Below, one piece after another: positions 33,074 through 44,735 of a stretch of DNA of 64,000 nucleotides. Below the pieces are notes generated by a model. The model was given only the letters and a program-made list of their open reading frames with translations. It ran no database searches and was not told the DNA's origin. This DNA is from Dimargaris cristalligena. Its lineage: Eukaryota > Kickxellomycota > Dimargaritomycetes > Dimargaritales > Dimargaritaceae. A program made the position numbers and the translations under genes. Each line of letters starts with the position of its first letter. The stretch's first letter is position 1. Where the stretch lies: positions 1-64,000 of the forward strand of contig JANBQC010000014.1 in NCBI GenBank assembly GCA_027576995.1, in the 5' to 3' direction.

Positions 33074-35008
33074 TCATGACATCATATTCCCCCAAAAATA
33101 GATCCTATACCACCCACTTTAGCCCAACCCCCCCTTACCGCCTCTAATCATAGGTGCCCGTCACCCCTTCCCGCTTTATAGACCAATCTAGGTTGCTTAA
33201 TTGCCTATTCTAGTTTGACTTTGGATTGTCTCAGTACGGGCCAATTCTATACTCTCCCCCCCTACCTCGCACATTTTCCCTCACCTCCCGCTTTTGTACT
33301 TTATTCTTCCTCTATCATCATCATGGCGTTGTAATTTTCGCCGGTTATTAAGTAAACTTGTTTAAAAATTAAACTATTGGCGAATGAATTACATCAGCTC
33401 GTTGGACTGGATTGTCCGTCTATAAATACGGCAAGGAACACGAACGAATATTATAAAGGCAAGCTCTAAGCTGTCTCGAAATGTTCCTCATTCGGCCAGT
33501 ACTTCATCGTCCCTTACAATAGCCATAATTGCCTTTAACCAAATTTATGAATATATAAACACACAGTGTTTACAGTCGTGCCCAATCGAAACAAATGGTT
33601 TGCTACGATAAACAAGGCACTGGTGTCGTGAATTCTGTTTAACCCGCATCGATGTGAATGGCATCTGAAATGGCAGACTAATTTCCGGTAATGATAAACA
33701 CACCAAATCCAAATACCCCAAATACGTTCGTTGAACGAAGCTCCAATTTAGGCTGTACAATGATTTGTTATGAATTTCGGTGGGCTAGTAAATAGGCCAA
33801 TTTTCCCTAAAGGGGGGGCGTATCAGAGTGGGTTAAACTGTAGTATTTTGAATAGGGGCGGCCGGCTAAACAGTCTCTAGCCTGTGACGGTGTGGTGAGC
33901 GTATTGGCAATGCGGATGGGGTGCACTTGTAGCCTTGCCATAATTAAACCAATAACAAAGCTTCAAATCATCTATGGAATGGGCCACTCGTTAATTCAGT
34001 CCGACTGATAATTGGAACAATTTTCAGGAGTCCAGTAATACCGGTTGTTCCCTTTGCGAATTTGGCAAGTTACCTATATAGCCTTGTCGAAAACAGAGAA
34101 AACAAGAGAGCGGGGCCACTCTGCTGGCTTAACTGCCAAGGGGTAATAGGGCAAAGTAGCTGGCACCAGCTTTTCCAGTTCCCCGTTCCGCTACCATACG
34201 TTTTGTTATGATTCAGGGGTACGGTCACGACGACCATGACTGATAAAAATCCATACGGTTGGTATAAAACAGAGAGGAGGGGCTCTACTAAGCACAATTG
34301 GCCCCTTTGTTGACAGGTCTCAGAGTGAACTATAATAATGATTCGGCTGATTATGGCAAACTTCACGCAATACATAAATGTAGCCCATCCACTGTTGGTT
34401 TTGCGTTCGGGAACTCCTGATTGTTTATCGCACGGTCAGTTCACCGCACCCTGAATGAAAATAGGAATTGCTGGCTGGTTCTTACTGGAAGGGCTCCCTT
34501 AGTGAATGGTTAGTTATTATAGTCCACGGCAACCCTGGTAAGAACTACGCCAAATAAGGCATTAAACGGTGCAGTGCCCATATGTTAAAGGGATTATGGA
34601 CTGTAAGTTGGTTCAGTGTCTTGAATTATACCAAGAAAAACAATAACAGTTGAGTGATTTTAGTCGTCAGGGCAGTCAGGGCTAGAGTTCCGGCTCTTCT
34701 AGATGGGCCAGCTCACAATTATGCAGGTAATTCAGGTTCTTATTCTAACCTTGCTACCTTAAACGGGTCTTATTGAGGCCAGGGAGTATAAATAGGGCAC
34801 CCCGCCTCCTTCTAAAAGATAAAAATACTCTCATTCGATTACATCTTCTCTATTTTCTAATTTCCATCTACTTGCTCGCCTATCCAGCGGCATTCCCTTC
34901 CAATTTAGTGGACCACACCCTATTCATTCCACGTGCATCCTTGGCCCCATTCTAACCCCTTCACCCTATTCCCCACCGTGCTTGATTACCCTCTCGATAC
35001 CATTAACC
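33074..35008. other. Intergenic gap of 1.9 kb
   Basis: No convincing gene on either strand. Short minus-strand frames at 33545-33760 and 34070-34375 have no family signal. The right end is the promoter of the secreted protein gene, with a TATA-like box at 34787 and a pyrimidine-rich leader. Confidence 0.5.
34787..34794 (+). promoter_or_regulatory. TATA box, secreted-protein gene
   Basis: TATAAATA, flanked by GGGAG and GGGC, 222 bases upstream of the ATG at 35009. It is the cleanest TATA element in this promoter; the distance implies a long leader or a 5' intron. Confidence 0.45.
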
Positions 35009-36460
35009 ATGAAGGTTTCCATTTTCCTTACCCTTACGCTCGCCGTGTGGCAAGCCAAGAGCTTCGAGCTCCTTCCCAACCAAGAGCTAACCATGAATCC
35101 CTGGAGCTTTGGCTCCGACGCTAATGAACCCCAGGAACTGGCCGCCAATGACGACGAATACGGCCCCGACCCCTCCTCCTACGGTGGCTCCAACTCCTAC
35201 AGTGGTGGATACGGCGGTTACCCACCCCCGACGGCCCATAAACCCCGTCCAAATCCCAAGGCGCCGGTGTATCCCCGTCCCCTTCCCCAATCGATTCGTA
35301 AACCCCCTTACAACGCCTCCAAGTCGCAGTACACTGCCGCAATCCCACCCCCTCGTCGACCCCACCCTAACAATGGGCCCCGCCCCCAAAATATCCCGAA
35401 TAAGCCTCTGCCAACACGCAAGCCCACTACTTCGCCTTCCAAGACCCAATCTACCCGTCGCCCAGTTCCTACCCGCAGGCCTACTCAGCCCCCCCGCAAG
35501 GTGAATCCCAGGCCCCAGCCTACCCGGAGACCGCTACCCCCTCGTCCCCGCCCTACCCATCACCCTAAGCGACCCATTCCCATTCGCAGACCTCACCGCA
35601 AGCCCAGGCCCGTCCCAACCCGGCCTCATCAGATGCCTAAGCCTATCCGTGGGACCAAGCCCAGAACTCCCCACCACCCTAAGCCTCAGCCTATGCGGAG
35701 ACCGATGCCCCGCCGCCGCCCTTCCCATATCCCTAAGCGACCCACCTCTACTCGCAAACCCCACCGCAATCCCAAGCCGGTCCCCACTAAGCCACGCCAG
35801 ATCCCCAAGCCCACTGGAGTAACCAAACCCAAGGCTCAGCCCGCCCGTAAGCCCCGCCCTACTTCGGCTCCCAAGCCCCTGCCGGTCAAGGGCAATAATT
35901 CCTTGCCACCCCTTCCCAGCAATGGATCCCGGTCGACCACCGCTAAGCCCCGTCGCCCTATTCGCAAGACTATCCCCCGTCGCAAGCCCTCTCCTAAGCA
36001 CCAGTCGACCCGCCATCCCGGCCGCCGCCCCCCTCGTCCTTTGGAATGGAAGCCCCCTGTTCATCCCATGAAGCCCCATAAGCCAAAGCCCCCGATGCCC
36101 ACCCCAGCCGTGCGTACTAAGTCGATTCCCCCGACCCACATGGCCGCCCAGCCCCCCCAAAAGCCCTTGAGCCCCAAGGCTGCTGTCGCCCCTAAACCTA
36201 AACCCATTGGAACCACAACATCGTGCAATCCGAACCAACCTAGTTTCCGCAACTACCGCGTCACCATCGATGGTAAATTGGCCATGTCCACTGGTCAGCA
36301 GAATCGCCGGGCTTTCCTTGCGGCATTGCAGCGAACCCATATCTGCTACGGCACTTCCCATAATCAGCTCAATGACAATACCGTGGTCCTTAAATTCGAC
36401 CCCAAAAATTTCACGGCTATAAGCAAACTACCCCACGTCCGCGCTGTGGCCCGTGTCTAA
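35009..36460 (+). CDS. Secreted basic proline-rich protein, novel
   Basis: Predicted 483-residue secreted protein in one exon; the ATG at 35009 is used because the frame upstream starts with TTG. A signal peptide is clear (MKVSIFLTLTLAVWQAKS, cleavage around residue 18). A short acidic segment (about 30-55) and a Gly/Tyr/Ser patch (SYGGSNSYSGGYGGY) follow. Residues about 68-400 are dominated by Pro, Lys, Arg and His, with PKP, RRP and RKP motifs and few hydrophobic or acidic residues. A unit of about 57 residues is repeated in tandem. The last 75 residues (from CNPNQPSFRNYRVTIDGK) look like a small folded domain with two Cys; the pattern suggests alternating strands and helices like a peptidase-inhibitor I9 propeptide, which is inference only. 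I do not recognise the protein. Cell-wall, antimicrobial or host-interaction roles are all possible. Confidence 0.75.
   Translation: MKVSIFLTLTLAVWQAKSFELLPNQELTMNPWSFGSDANEPQELAANDDEYGPDPSSYGGSNSYSGGYGGYPPPTAHKPRPNPKAPVYPRPLPQSIRKPPYNASKSQYTAAIPPPRRPHPNNGPRPQNIPNKPLPTRKPTTSPSKTQSTRRPVPTRRPTQPPRKVNPRPQPTRRPLPPRPRPTHHPKRPIPIRRPHRKPRPVPTRPHQMPKPIRGTKPRTPHHPKPQPMRRPMPRRRPSHIPKRPTSTRKPHRNPKPVPTKPRQIPKPTGVTKPKAQPARKPRPTSAPKPLPVKGNNSLPPLPSNGSRSTTAKPRRPIRKTIPRRKPSPKHQSTRHPGRRPPRPLEWKPPVHPMKPHKPKPPMPTPAVRTKSIPPTHMAAQPPQKPLSPKAAVAPKPKPIGTTTSCNPNQPSFRNYRVTIDGKLAMSTGQQNRRAFLAALQRTHICYGTSHNQLNDNTVVLKFDPKNFTAISKLPHVRAVARV
35525..35866 (+). repeat. In-gene tandem repeat, 2 x about 171 bases
   Basis: Two adjacent in-frame units encode about 57 residues each. 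Unit 1 starts RRPLPPRPRPTHHPKRP and unit 2 starts RRPMPRRRPSHIPKRP. Both continue through a basic PHRK/PHRN, PKPVPT or PRPVPT, MPKP or IPKP, and TKP order. The copies have diverged, so the duplication is not recent. Confidence 0.7.
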
Positions 36461-37165
36461 AGCATTCACGTTATTTTCACATTTTTACACCGCACCATTA
36501 ATCGCAGCATCTCTCGCGGTCTCTGGTATGATTAGTATTTTTTAAATTCCCGTACTTTAATAATTATTGAGTTTAGCTATTTATTGATAGAATCTCCAAT
36601 GAGATTCCCACCACCTGTTAGTATCTTTTCACGACACTCAGTTATAAATGCGACACAATCGTTGCTTATAATTCTCTTGCCAGCATATGGCTAATCTTCA
36701 CATTAGATTCGGTTAAATAAACCCAAATAATTCTATTAACCGGTGTTATTATAAAACGATGCGTATAGGTGGGGTGGATACTAATACGCGGGTATAATGA
36801 GTAATATTACCATGAGCAACACAAAAACCCGCACCTAAGTCTATCGAGCATCATTGAGGTACCGCATCCCCCCATTAGTGGGTCTAACAAGCGACGGGCC
36901 AGGTGTTTTTAATATGGATACCGATAAATCGCCTATACCCGGACAGCCGAGTTAGCGGGCACAACCGTACTCCGTGTATAGCTCAAGAAAAAAGCCACTG
37001 CAGCAGAAGAGGGCTTCCAACCCTTATAGTTAAAATTCAATTGCACATAGAAATAGGAGAAGTGGCTTCTTTTCCTCAATAAATCACAAGGGTTGCGAGG
37101 CAGAGTTCATGTGAGTGGTTTATAGATGTACATACTATAAATGGCCAAATGTCCCGGAACGACGG
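36461..37165. other. Convergent 3' region, no gene seen
   Basis: 700 bases of AT-rich DNA between the converging secreted-protein and CSN5 genes. No recognisable RNA or coding feature. Confidence 0.5.
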
Positions 37166-38969
37166 CTACTCTGCGACGGAATTCGGCTTGGAGCCCGATT
37201 GCCGTTGAAATAGGATGGCCTTCATTACCTGGGACATGGCGCTGTGGATCGTATCGCAGCACATTTGGGTGCTTTAGCCCACGTAAAGGTTCGAATTAGA
37301 CCGAGGTTCGGTCAACAAGTGTTAGATAAAGAGGACAAGTCACCACTATTAGTATAAAGTTAGTGTATAATTGTAATGGTAAAACATCAGGGTCTAAAAA
37401 AACAAGCTGCGCTCTATTAGAAGCCTACCTTTCTTGAGCCAACTTCAACGCCTGGCTATCCTCCGACGATTTCTTTTTCGGCCTGCAGGCGTCGGTATGC
37501 GTAATGGACACCATTCCTCCCTTATTCTTGGCAAATTTATGGGCTACATCGGTGATTCGGGCAGTCAGGAAGTCTCGATTCTACGGTAAAACATTACGAG
37601 TGGACACATAGTGGTGCAGTCATATACGATAAATGAATATAGTTGTGAATATTAGACGAACCGAGTCCCTTCGAATCTACTTATATGTGCTCAAGGTATT
37701 TCATTCCTCTCGGATCAAACACAATAGGTGTGATACATCGGTGGTACTTACTGCAATAAGGGACGACTGAGAGAGTGTATAGGCCCAGTACTTAGTCCAC
37801 AGGCTCTGGAGCATCGCCGTATCGAGCGACGACTTGAAGTAAGAGACCTCCAGCGGATAATACCTGGGAGCGTCCGAAATAGATTGGTTGTTACCATCCA
37901 TATAAATAGTATATGTTTAGTATAGTCTAACCAAGAAAAAAAAACACCAAGTGATCGTTCTCCATTAAGAGAAATAACACCAGTGAGTAAATGGCGTAAT
38001 CTCCCCCCCCCCATCACCACCGACCTGGGTAGTATAACCTAAAGTTGACCATGAAACTTACTCGTTGCAATGAACCCCAAAGTCTTCAATTTTTTCCAGA
38101 GGAATGGGCTGGAACTCGGTGCGGGTGGATTCCTGCTTAGGACGATGCCCTTTCGGGTAGGTGCGAAAGGCGCCCAGATCTACTTTCCCGGCCGAGGCGG
38201 TTCGTTTGGGATCGACCACTACAGCCAACCAAGGGTCCTGGAACTGTTGATTCAGGGTCTGGGTATTGACATCAATCCCCGAGAGCCAGCAGCCGTATCC
38301 GGGATGACTATGGTACCAACCAATGGCGTTTTCCAGCCGGCCGACCTCTTTGGACTTGGTCAGGTATTGCACCATATACTCGTAGGCCTGGTCCTGGGCG
38401 TTGACCCGGGTTTCCGTTCCCTCCACGGGTAGGGCAAATGCATCCATGACCACCATGGTTCGGTCCACGATTTTACCCTGCATTAGGCCCATGATTTCAA
38501 TGTCGCCGCCGGACCGGGCGTGGGTCACCATTTTAATCAGGGCCACGGCGGATATCCGTACCTGAGTGAAGTATTTGGGGCTGGATAAAACAGAAACCTC
38601 CTCCATTCAGTAGATTGCGTGGGTTAGCAAATATCCGTGGACGGAGTTTTAAAGAGGCATGGGCCCCCGGGGGGGATTTGCCGGCGGCCCGATGGTTGGT
38701 ATTGACCAGAACGACGGTGGTGGGTTTCGGCATAACCCCACAAGTTTTCACCTTTCCTTCAAAAATACAGATATATATACGAAGGTGGCTGATGCGGAAG
38801 CACCGAGAATACGAACTGATAGTTAAACTTACTCGTCTTTCCATGGCTTGGCCTTCAGCGACTGGGTGTAGGCCTCGCTATCGAACCGGTAAACTTGGTC
38901 CTGGGGGGGTATCCAGTCGGTGACTTCGTTTTCGGCGACGAAGTTCTTGAAGGGGGCGTTAGAGCTCAT
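37166..38969 (-). CDS. CSN5: COP9 signalosome subunit 5 (CSN5/JAB1), 5 exons
   Basis: Catalytic subunit of the COP9 signalosome, a zinc metalloisopeptidase that removes NEDD8 from cullins. Exons in transcript order: 38969-38833, 38580-38062, 37863-37752, 37580-37429 and 37271-37166; every junction is GT/AG and in phase, giving 341 residues (human CSN5 is 334). The JAMM motif is complete: E74, then H136, H138 and D149 in [15 protein letters not shown], with the same spacing as human CSN5. [10 protein letters not shown] and [15 protein letters not shown] (across a splice) are also CSN5-typical and exclude the proteasome paralogue Rpn11. The C-terminal helix ([18 protein letters not shown]) matches the CSN5 tail used for assembly. 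It is intron-dense compared with its neighbours. Confidence 0.97.
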
Positions 38970-40283
38970 GGTTTCGACCTGAATAAAAGGTAACTGTGGA
39001 CGCTCGTATTAGAAAGGTATATAAATGGAAGTAATACGTGTGGTAAAGGAATGCAGCGAAGGCTAATGGAAAACGGTCAGTAAGGGAAAGTCGGAGTCAC
39101 TGAGCCAATAGCTGAAAACAAAGCAATGGTTACAAATGGGGGGTGGTGAAGGACAGGTTATATGGAGACCCGGGCTAGTAATTAGAAGAACAAGAAACGA
39201 ACAGGAAAATAAGAAGGGGAATCGGGGTCAGTGAATGTATAAAATAAGCGCTTCCCCATGGGAGGGTCTCGTCTTCCAAAGAGCACTATGAACCACACAA
39301 TATATATACTAATTGTTATAAGTCAATAGCCTTCTCTCTATGATCCTCCGAAAATGAAGCAAAACCGCAGGTTATATAATACCTCAGGTTACCCAAATGA
39401 TCATTGAATATTACTATACTGACCTGCATTTGAATGAAGTATTATCTACACTGTAGCTACTTTGGAAGTTATTCGATTACCAGTCAATTTTTGCTTAGAT
39501 CCCGTGTCATGGAGAACCGGCGATATTGTCGTTTGTGGCCACGTATTACATTCGCCGAACCCGCCAATGTTCCATCGGCGAACCTAGAAAAGTAACAGTC
39601 TAGAATTCCCGTATAGCACATGTATAATGATCCGGCTCTCAATCTACCCCGCTGGTTCAATCACAATTACAGCAAATTGTCTGCACTGAGTGGGCAAACC
39701 TATCCTTGGGAGGGGTTATCAGCGCCGGACCAAAAGGACGGAACATTATTTATTTCGAATTCCCATTTAATATATTTTCGCTGATTACTCCAAAGACTTG
39801 TGCTGTAGGTATTTTCCGATTTTACTAAACTCCCCGACATTTCATTTTCCGCCAATTTTTGGGGGAAATTGGTAGTTCTACTGGACATCGTTTCGACTAG
39901 GTATCGCAAGCCAAATTAAAATCAGGGAAAAATGTGGTTCGTAATAAAACTAGGCATAGCGGGGTCGGTCGGTCTGTTTAGTATACCGCAGGTTTAAATA
40001 TGATTTAAGCCTCACATGCATTATTTCTTGTATTTTCTAAAGAAGAAGGGTGGCCCAAATATTATATTAAATTAATATGGGGCCAAAATAAGCATTCCAA
40101 AAAAAGGAAGGCATTAATAGTTGTAACAGATCCACTCCGAGTTTACCGCATCTGGAGAAGCCATTGTTACGTTAATTTGCTCAATGAAGAGGGGCCTGCC
40201 AAGGTCCCCCTTATCCAAAAATAGGTAGCTATTCATACTATGGGAGACGAATAGTTACGGCATCATGCAATTGCGGCGACTAT
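38970..40283. other. Intergenic, no gene seen
   Basis: CSN5 promoter side plus 3' flank of the F-box relic. AT-rich with short homopolymer runs. No RNA gene or coding feature could be supported. Confidence 0.5.
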
Positions 40284-41672
40284 CTATAGTCTAGTAGTTA
40301 TGGGGTCACGATATTCTACGATACGAATATCGGGGTATTCCGTTTGAAATCGGTTTTGCATGGCAAGAGGGTAGATCTGGGTATCTAACTCCCGGACATT
40401 GGGAAAGCGGGCAAGGATGGCCATCACGCTGTCCCAGTTAACATATTCATCGTAATAGCCGAAATGCAACAGTCGGGGTATACCAAGGGGTGTTTTAAAA
40501 GGTTCTGAAGGGCGCCTCTATGCGAATGTTTGGATACCCAGAAATAATTTTATCGACAACACTGGGACAGTACTATGGAGCAGATGGAGCTCTCGCCAAT
40601 GTTGCCATCCACCACCATCGATTGGAGCCGGGGGAAATTCCGCGCAATGAGGGTACCCATTTCGTCTGTCCATTGGCATAGCGTTAGGTCTAATGAGCGG
40701 ATATGAGGCCAGGCTCGCCCCAAAAAGTGGAGATAGGCTGTCCGAATGGCGGGAGCCTGGAGGTCAACTATCCAACTAGGCCGGTGTTCTACGTGACGCA
40801 GATTGGGGAAATCCGTAGTGACTAAAGCACCCAAGCTAAAGGCGATATTGGTGATGTGGTGGCCAGGGTGCAGAGTGAGAGATACAAGATGCTGAAAGAT
40901 GGGGCCACTGTAATGATAGAGAGGAGAAGGCCATTCTGCTGCGGTATGGATTTCAAAATGGGTGATACGGGGATATTTGACAGCTAGGACTGGGTATAAT
41001 TGGTGCGTTGTCATATGTTTCCCTAATTCGAGTCGCTGGAGGGATGTAAACGGGGCGAGAACTCGCAAAACCGTGTTGGTTTCAAAAGGGTCTAGATAGC
41101 CGTCGAGCTCAAAATGGGTAATTCGACCGAAATACTTACAAGCGGCCTCTGAATAATCTTCGTTTACCAATGAGGTATCGCTGCCTAGACTGGACCACCC
41201 AGAGGGCCCTAATATCGTAAGCGATATCTTCCGAGGGAACCGAGCAAGGTGGGTGAAACAACGGGCGGCGAGCAGGGACCAATCTGCCAAATCCCCTACA
41301 CAAATACTGATATTCCCCCATTGCGAACAATGCCCCAGGAGCTGGGCCAGTTCCGCGAGTTCGTCGGGCTGGCCAGCCAGTGCTGGGTCCACTTCAAGGA
41401 CCCTCAGCCCTGGGTGATAACGTTGCAAAAGTGGGGTAATACTGGGCCGGTTCGAGATGAAACGACCACTGGTATAGCGGTGCCACACAGGTGCGCAGCT
41501 CACGGCAAACGGCCGCTAGCCGGAGTTGTTCCCGGGTGTTGAAGTATCGAATCATTTGGGGTCCAAGTGTATGGCTCGGGTAAAACAAGGCGAGGAGAAG
41601 GGTGAGACCTGGTGAGGGTAGCGGGGTTATTTCATCGGAGGCGTTGGCAGGGGGGTTGGAAATAGTGGCCAT
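40284..41672 (-). pseudogene. F-box/LRR-like gene broken by frameshifts
   Basis: Fragments of one F-box/LRR-like protein lie head to tail in different frames. Frame A (41672 to 41394) starts with ATG and carries an F-box-like segment (MIRYFNTREQLRLAAVCREL, then APLYQW). Frame B (41503 to 40550) continues with LRR-like repeats such as ITHFELDGYL, LQRLELGKHM and LRHVEHRPSW. They overlap by about 110 bases and differ by +1. Near 40560 the frame breaks again: a piece ending YPNIRIEAPFRTF (stop at 40495) is +1 to frame B, and a further frame to 40284 encodes RFPNVRELDTQIYP and ends YPDIRIVEYRDPITTRL. I found no intron with proper phase that heals the first break. Decay or sequence error are both possible. 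A working copy would be a substrate adaptor of SCF ubiquitin ligases. Confidence 0.5.
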
Positions 41673-42405
41673 GTTGACAGCGGGTGGTTTCGATTCGAAG
41701 AGGGTAGAGTAGGGTGATATGAAAATAGTTTATAATTATGTATAAGTACAAACAATGGGTGCAAAGGTCCATTTGCGTAGCAACGTGCAAGACCCTTTAG
41801 ATCATATACCCAGGATGGAAGACCACCAGGGCTCATGCTGTAAAATTGATCAATAAGCGCAGCTACTGTTTACATTGTAACAGCCAACCAAACCGTTCTT
41901 AGAGTACATTACTTTATGAGGCTGACAATCCTACTATATAGAGGAGGGATTAGTTCCAACCAATGGGTACGGCCTATTAGAATGGCCTAGACACTCGACC
42001 TAATGCCTGCGGCACATCTACCTCGGCCCCTGCTCCCCTCCATGGATCTAGGAGGTTCCCTTTCTGTTCTTATCCGATATCTAATGTCCATCTTACTAAT
42101 AAACACCATACTAACGTAGCATCACCTGTATGCAGCCCTATTCCCAATTCGTATTGATTATCCATGATATACACAAGGCGCAGAATGGCATACTATGCAA
42201 TTCCACCAAAAAAAAAACAAGATCGACTACACATCTCTGAAGGGAATATCTATAAATTACAAACTAAGCCTGAAGGAGGATAGTTAGTAGACAGTGCAGA
42301 ATTTATTCTTAAGGTTAATTAAAGCACGGTTTTCGGAAATAGCCTAAGCCAGTGTTGTAACGGGCACTAAACGTGGACAAATATTTCTATATATTTACAG
42401 CCAAG
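41673..42405. other. Intergenic, no gene seen
   Basis: About 730 bases between two minus-strand units, AT-rich with an A9 run near 42208. It is the upstream side of the F-box relic and the 3' flank of POT1. Confidence 0.5.
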
Positions 42406-44735
42406 CTATGTCAGCGAAGTTCCGAATATCTGATAACGCCGGACCAACTCGCCAACTATTTCAACTTCGTAGGATTTAATACAGCAATCGAACCAGGGGG
42501 CAGGCGTAGACATAGCGGACTGAGTTCCTTTACGGTGCCTCTTCGGCCCGGTTTGGTGCCATTTACAAGTGATTGAGGGGGGTAGGATTTTACCCAGTCG
42601 CTGGGCTAAACTCTGCCGCGTAGCATTGTTGGAATGCATATTGGTGGGTGCCAGGCCGGGCAGAAACTGGGCAGCATCTCGGCCGTAGGCGATCACTCGA
42701 AGTCGGTCGCCGGACGAGTCTTCGAGGAGCATGCTAAACGAATAAACATACTGACTATCTGGTAGGACCGAGGCACAGCCGGGACATACGACGGTCCCAT
42801 TTTGGGCCAGATCGGGAGTGGGAGTGGCGCCCTCTTGGCAATTGTGACAATAGATTCGGACGAAACGTTCGAGTTCAACTGGGGCGCAGGCGACCACCCG
42901 GGCTCGGATGCGGAATTTCCATATTGGTTTGGGGAAACCCATTACCTCTTTAATTGGCGTAATGGGCCGGTTTGGGAACCGAATAACCGTGGGGGACTGG
43001 AAAATGGATTCCAGTTCGGGTTCAGGTTCGACAAGAGCAACAGGGTCGGGTTCAGTGTGGACTAGGGGAACGGAGGAGGCCCGCGGGTTAATTGGAGGGG
43101 CGGGGGATTCCGGGGCTGGTTCGGATGTCTGAGGTAGAGCTATAGAAGAAGCCGGGAGTGGTATTGGAGTAATCTGGATTTCTGGGATCGGCGGTTGGTT
43201 GACCAAATAGGCCCGTTTTCGCTCAAGTAAAGGCTCGAAACTTGCCCAGTCCGCCGCACCCGCCACTACATTCACTTTATCGGGGAACTGCGGATCGGCA
43301 CGAACCTTGAGTTCGATGGTATTATCCCATTCAGTAACAAAGCAATTGCGGATAAATACCAGTGTGCCCGGAGGCAATGCCCGCGATGGCCCGGCATTAA
43401 TGTCCCAGGCGTCGCATTTTATGACTCGGCGGCCGACGATATTATTTGAATTTATAGTGTCTGCATCCGACTCTCTGAAGTAGACAGGCCAATTACATAA
43501 TATACACAACAAGATTAGGTATGAGATATATTGAGGCAGGAGATTCCTAAACTGTATATGCTTGTATTAAATCAAGGCAGAATGTAAGGGCAGATATAGT
43601 GTGGGGTATAGTGCCCCGCTCTTACCGTAGGGCGGGGTTTTCGGTGTAATCAGTTACGGTAAACGAGTGCCAGTTGGACTGGTGTCCCGAATTTAATCGT
43701 GGGCTATTTTCGACAACCTATTCGGTTTGAAATATAGAGAATTGGTATAATGAAGGACTAAAGAATAACGGGTCAGGTGTGTATCTGCGAGAAATATAGC
43801 AGACATAGGTCCAGTGGTCCGGTATCAGCATCCATCAACGACTAAGACCTGTTCTCCTGAATGGTGTACATACCTCCCCGTAGAAATCGCAAAACATCCT
43901 GGGCCGCATATCTTTGACCTCTTGAGCGCTGCGTTTAAATCGCTTGTTAGGCTCCATTTGTTCAAGGCTCGAGATTGGCCTTTTTGGATTGGTCGAATGA
44001 TCGCGTTGCCGCCATAGCCAGGCAGCCTGATAAAAACGAATGACACTTTCTATCCCTAAGGAAGGGAAACTCAACAATGGGATACCATTTTGCCTGGGGT
44101 GCCCATAGCTCAAGGGCGGGCAGCTGCGACTAAAGGCTGCCAGGCTGCTAAATGCCGCGTCCCCGATCGGGCAGTTCGGCAGGAAGATCGTTAAATATTG
44201 GGTCTTGTGGAAAGACAGCCCCTGCCGGTGGCCGTTGAACTTATCCATCTAAATACCATAGGAGTATGAAAGGATAGATGGAAAATGAGATGCTTATGAT
44301 AAGTTACAGGTCGGTGGGCAATGGGGCGGCCAGATACCGGGACCAAAATGATATAGGCCCGTTAAACACGATGTAGATATGTTTAAGAGATGGGGGAGCG
44401 TTGTTTTAGCCAATTGAGACTAGGATATAAAAAAATAAGAGCGGACTTACCCGAATATTTAGGAAACAAATCACATCTCCCGGTCGCTGAATTATGGGGA
44501 AAATATCCCGAGACGGTTGGAATATGATCACTTTCATTGTTTGCAAGTTGGGTTGGCGAACATTAGCCCAGTCGTTTGGATAATTATCGGAAGGCATTAC
44601 CAGGAGGCTAACGGTTTGGAAATATTTGTTTTTGCTGGGCTTTATCTCTTTGAAGCTCTCTACTATACCCACTAGACTCACAATGTCCTCTGAGAAATGG
44701 GCCAGCGGGGCATGGTAAACCTCTACTTCGTTCAT
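42406..44735 (-). CDS. POT1: Telomere-capping protein POT1, 4 exons
   Basis: Single-stranded telomeric DNA-binding protein, predicted 606 residues (human POT1 is 634). Exons in transcript order: 44735-44451, 44248-43874, 43717-43626 and 43474-42406, all GT/AG and in phase. OB1 includes VYHAPLAHF, SLVGIVESFKEIKPSK and PGDVICFLNIR, then KFNGHRQGL across the first splice, as in Pot1. OB2 follows in exons 3-4 (FTVTDYTENPALRESD, then CDAWDINAGPSRALPPGTLVFIRN). A Pro/Glu-rich linker precedes the C-terminal domain: KFRIRARVV, a CHNC...CPGC zinc-type set, LLEDSSGDRLRVIAYG, FDCCIKSYEVE and RYQIFGTSL, which resembles the TPP1-binding part of animal POT1. The ATG at 44735 suits the OB1 start, but the frame is open slightly upstream. 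It diverges from ASH2. Confidence 0.9.

Noticed and set aside
41394..41503. Programmed +1 frameshift in the F-box gene
   Set aside because: No known slippery site is seen in the overlap, and a second frame break near 40560 makes decay or sequence error more likely.
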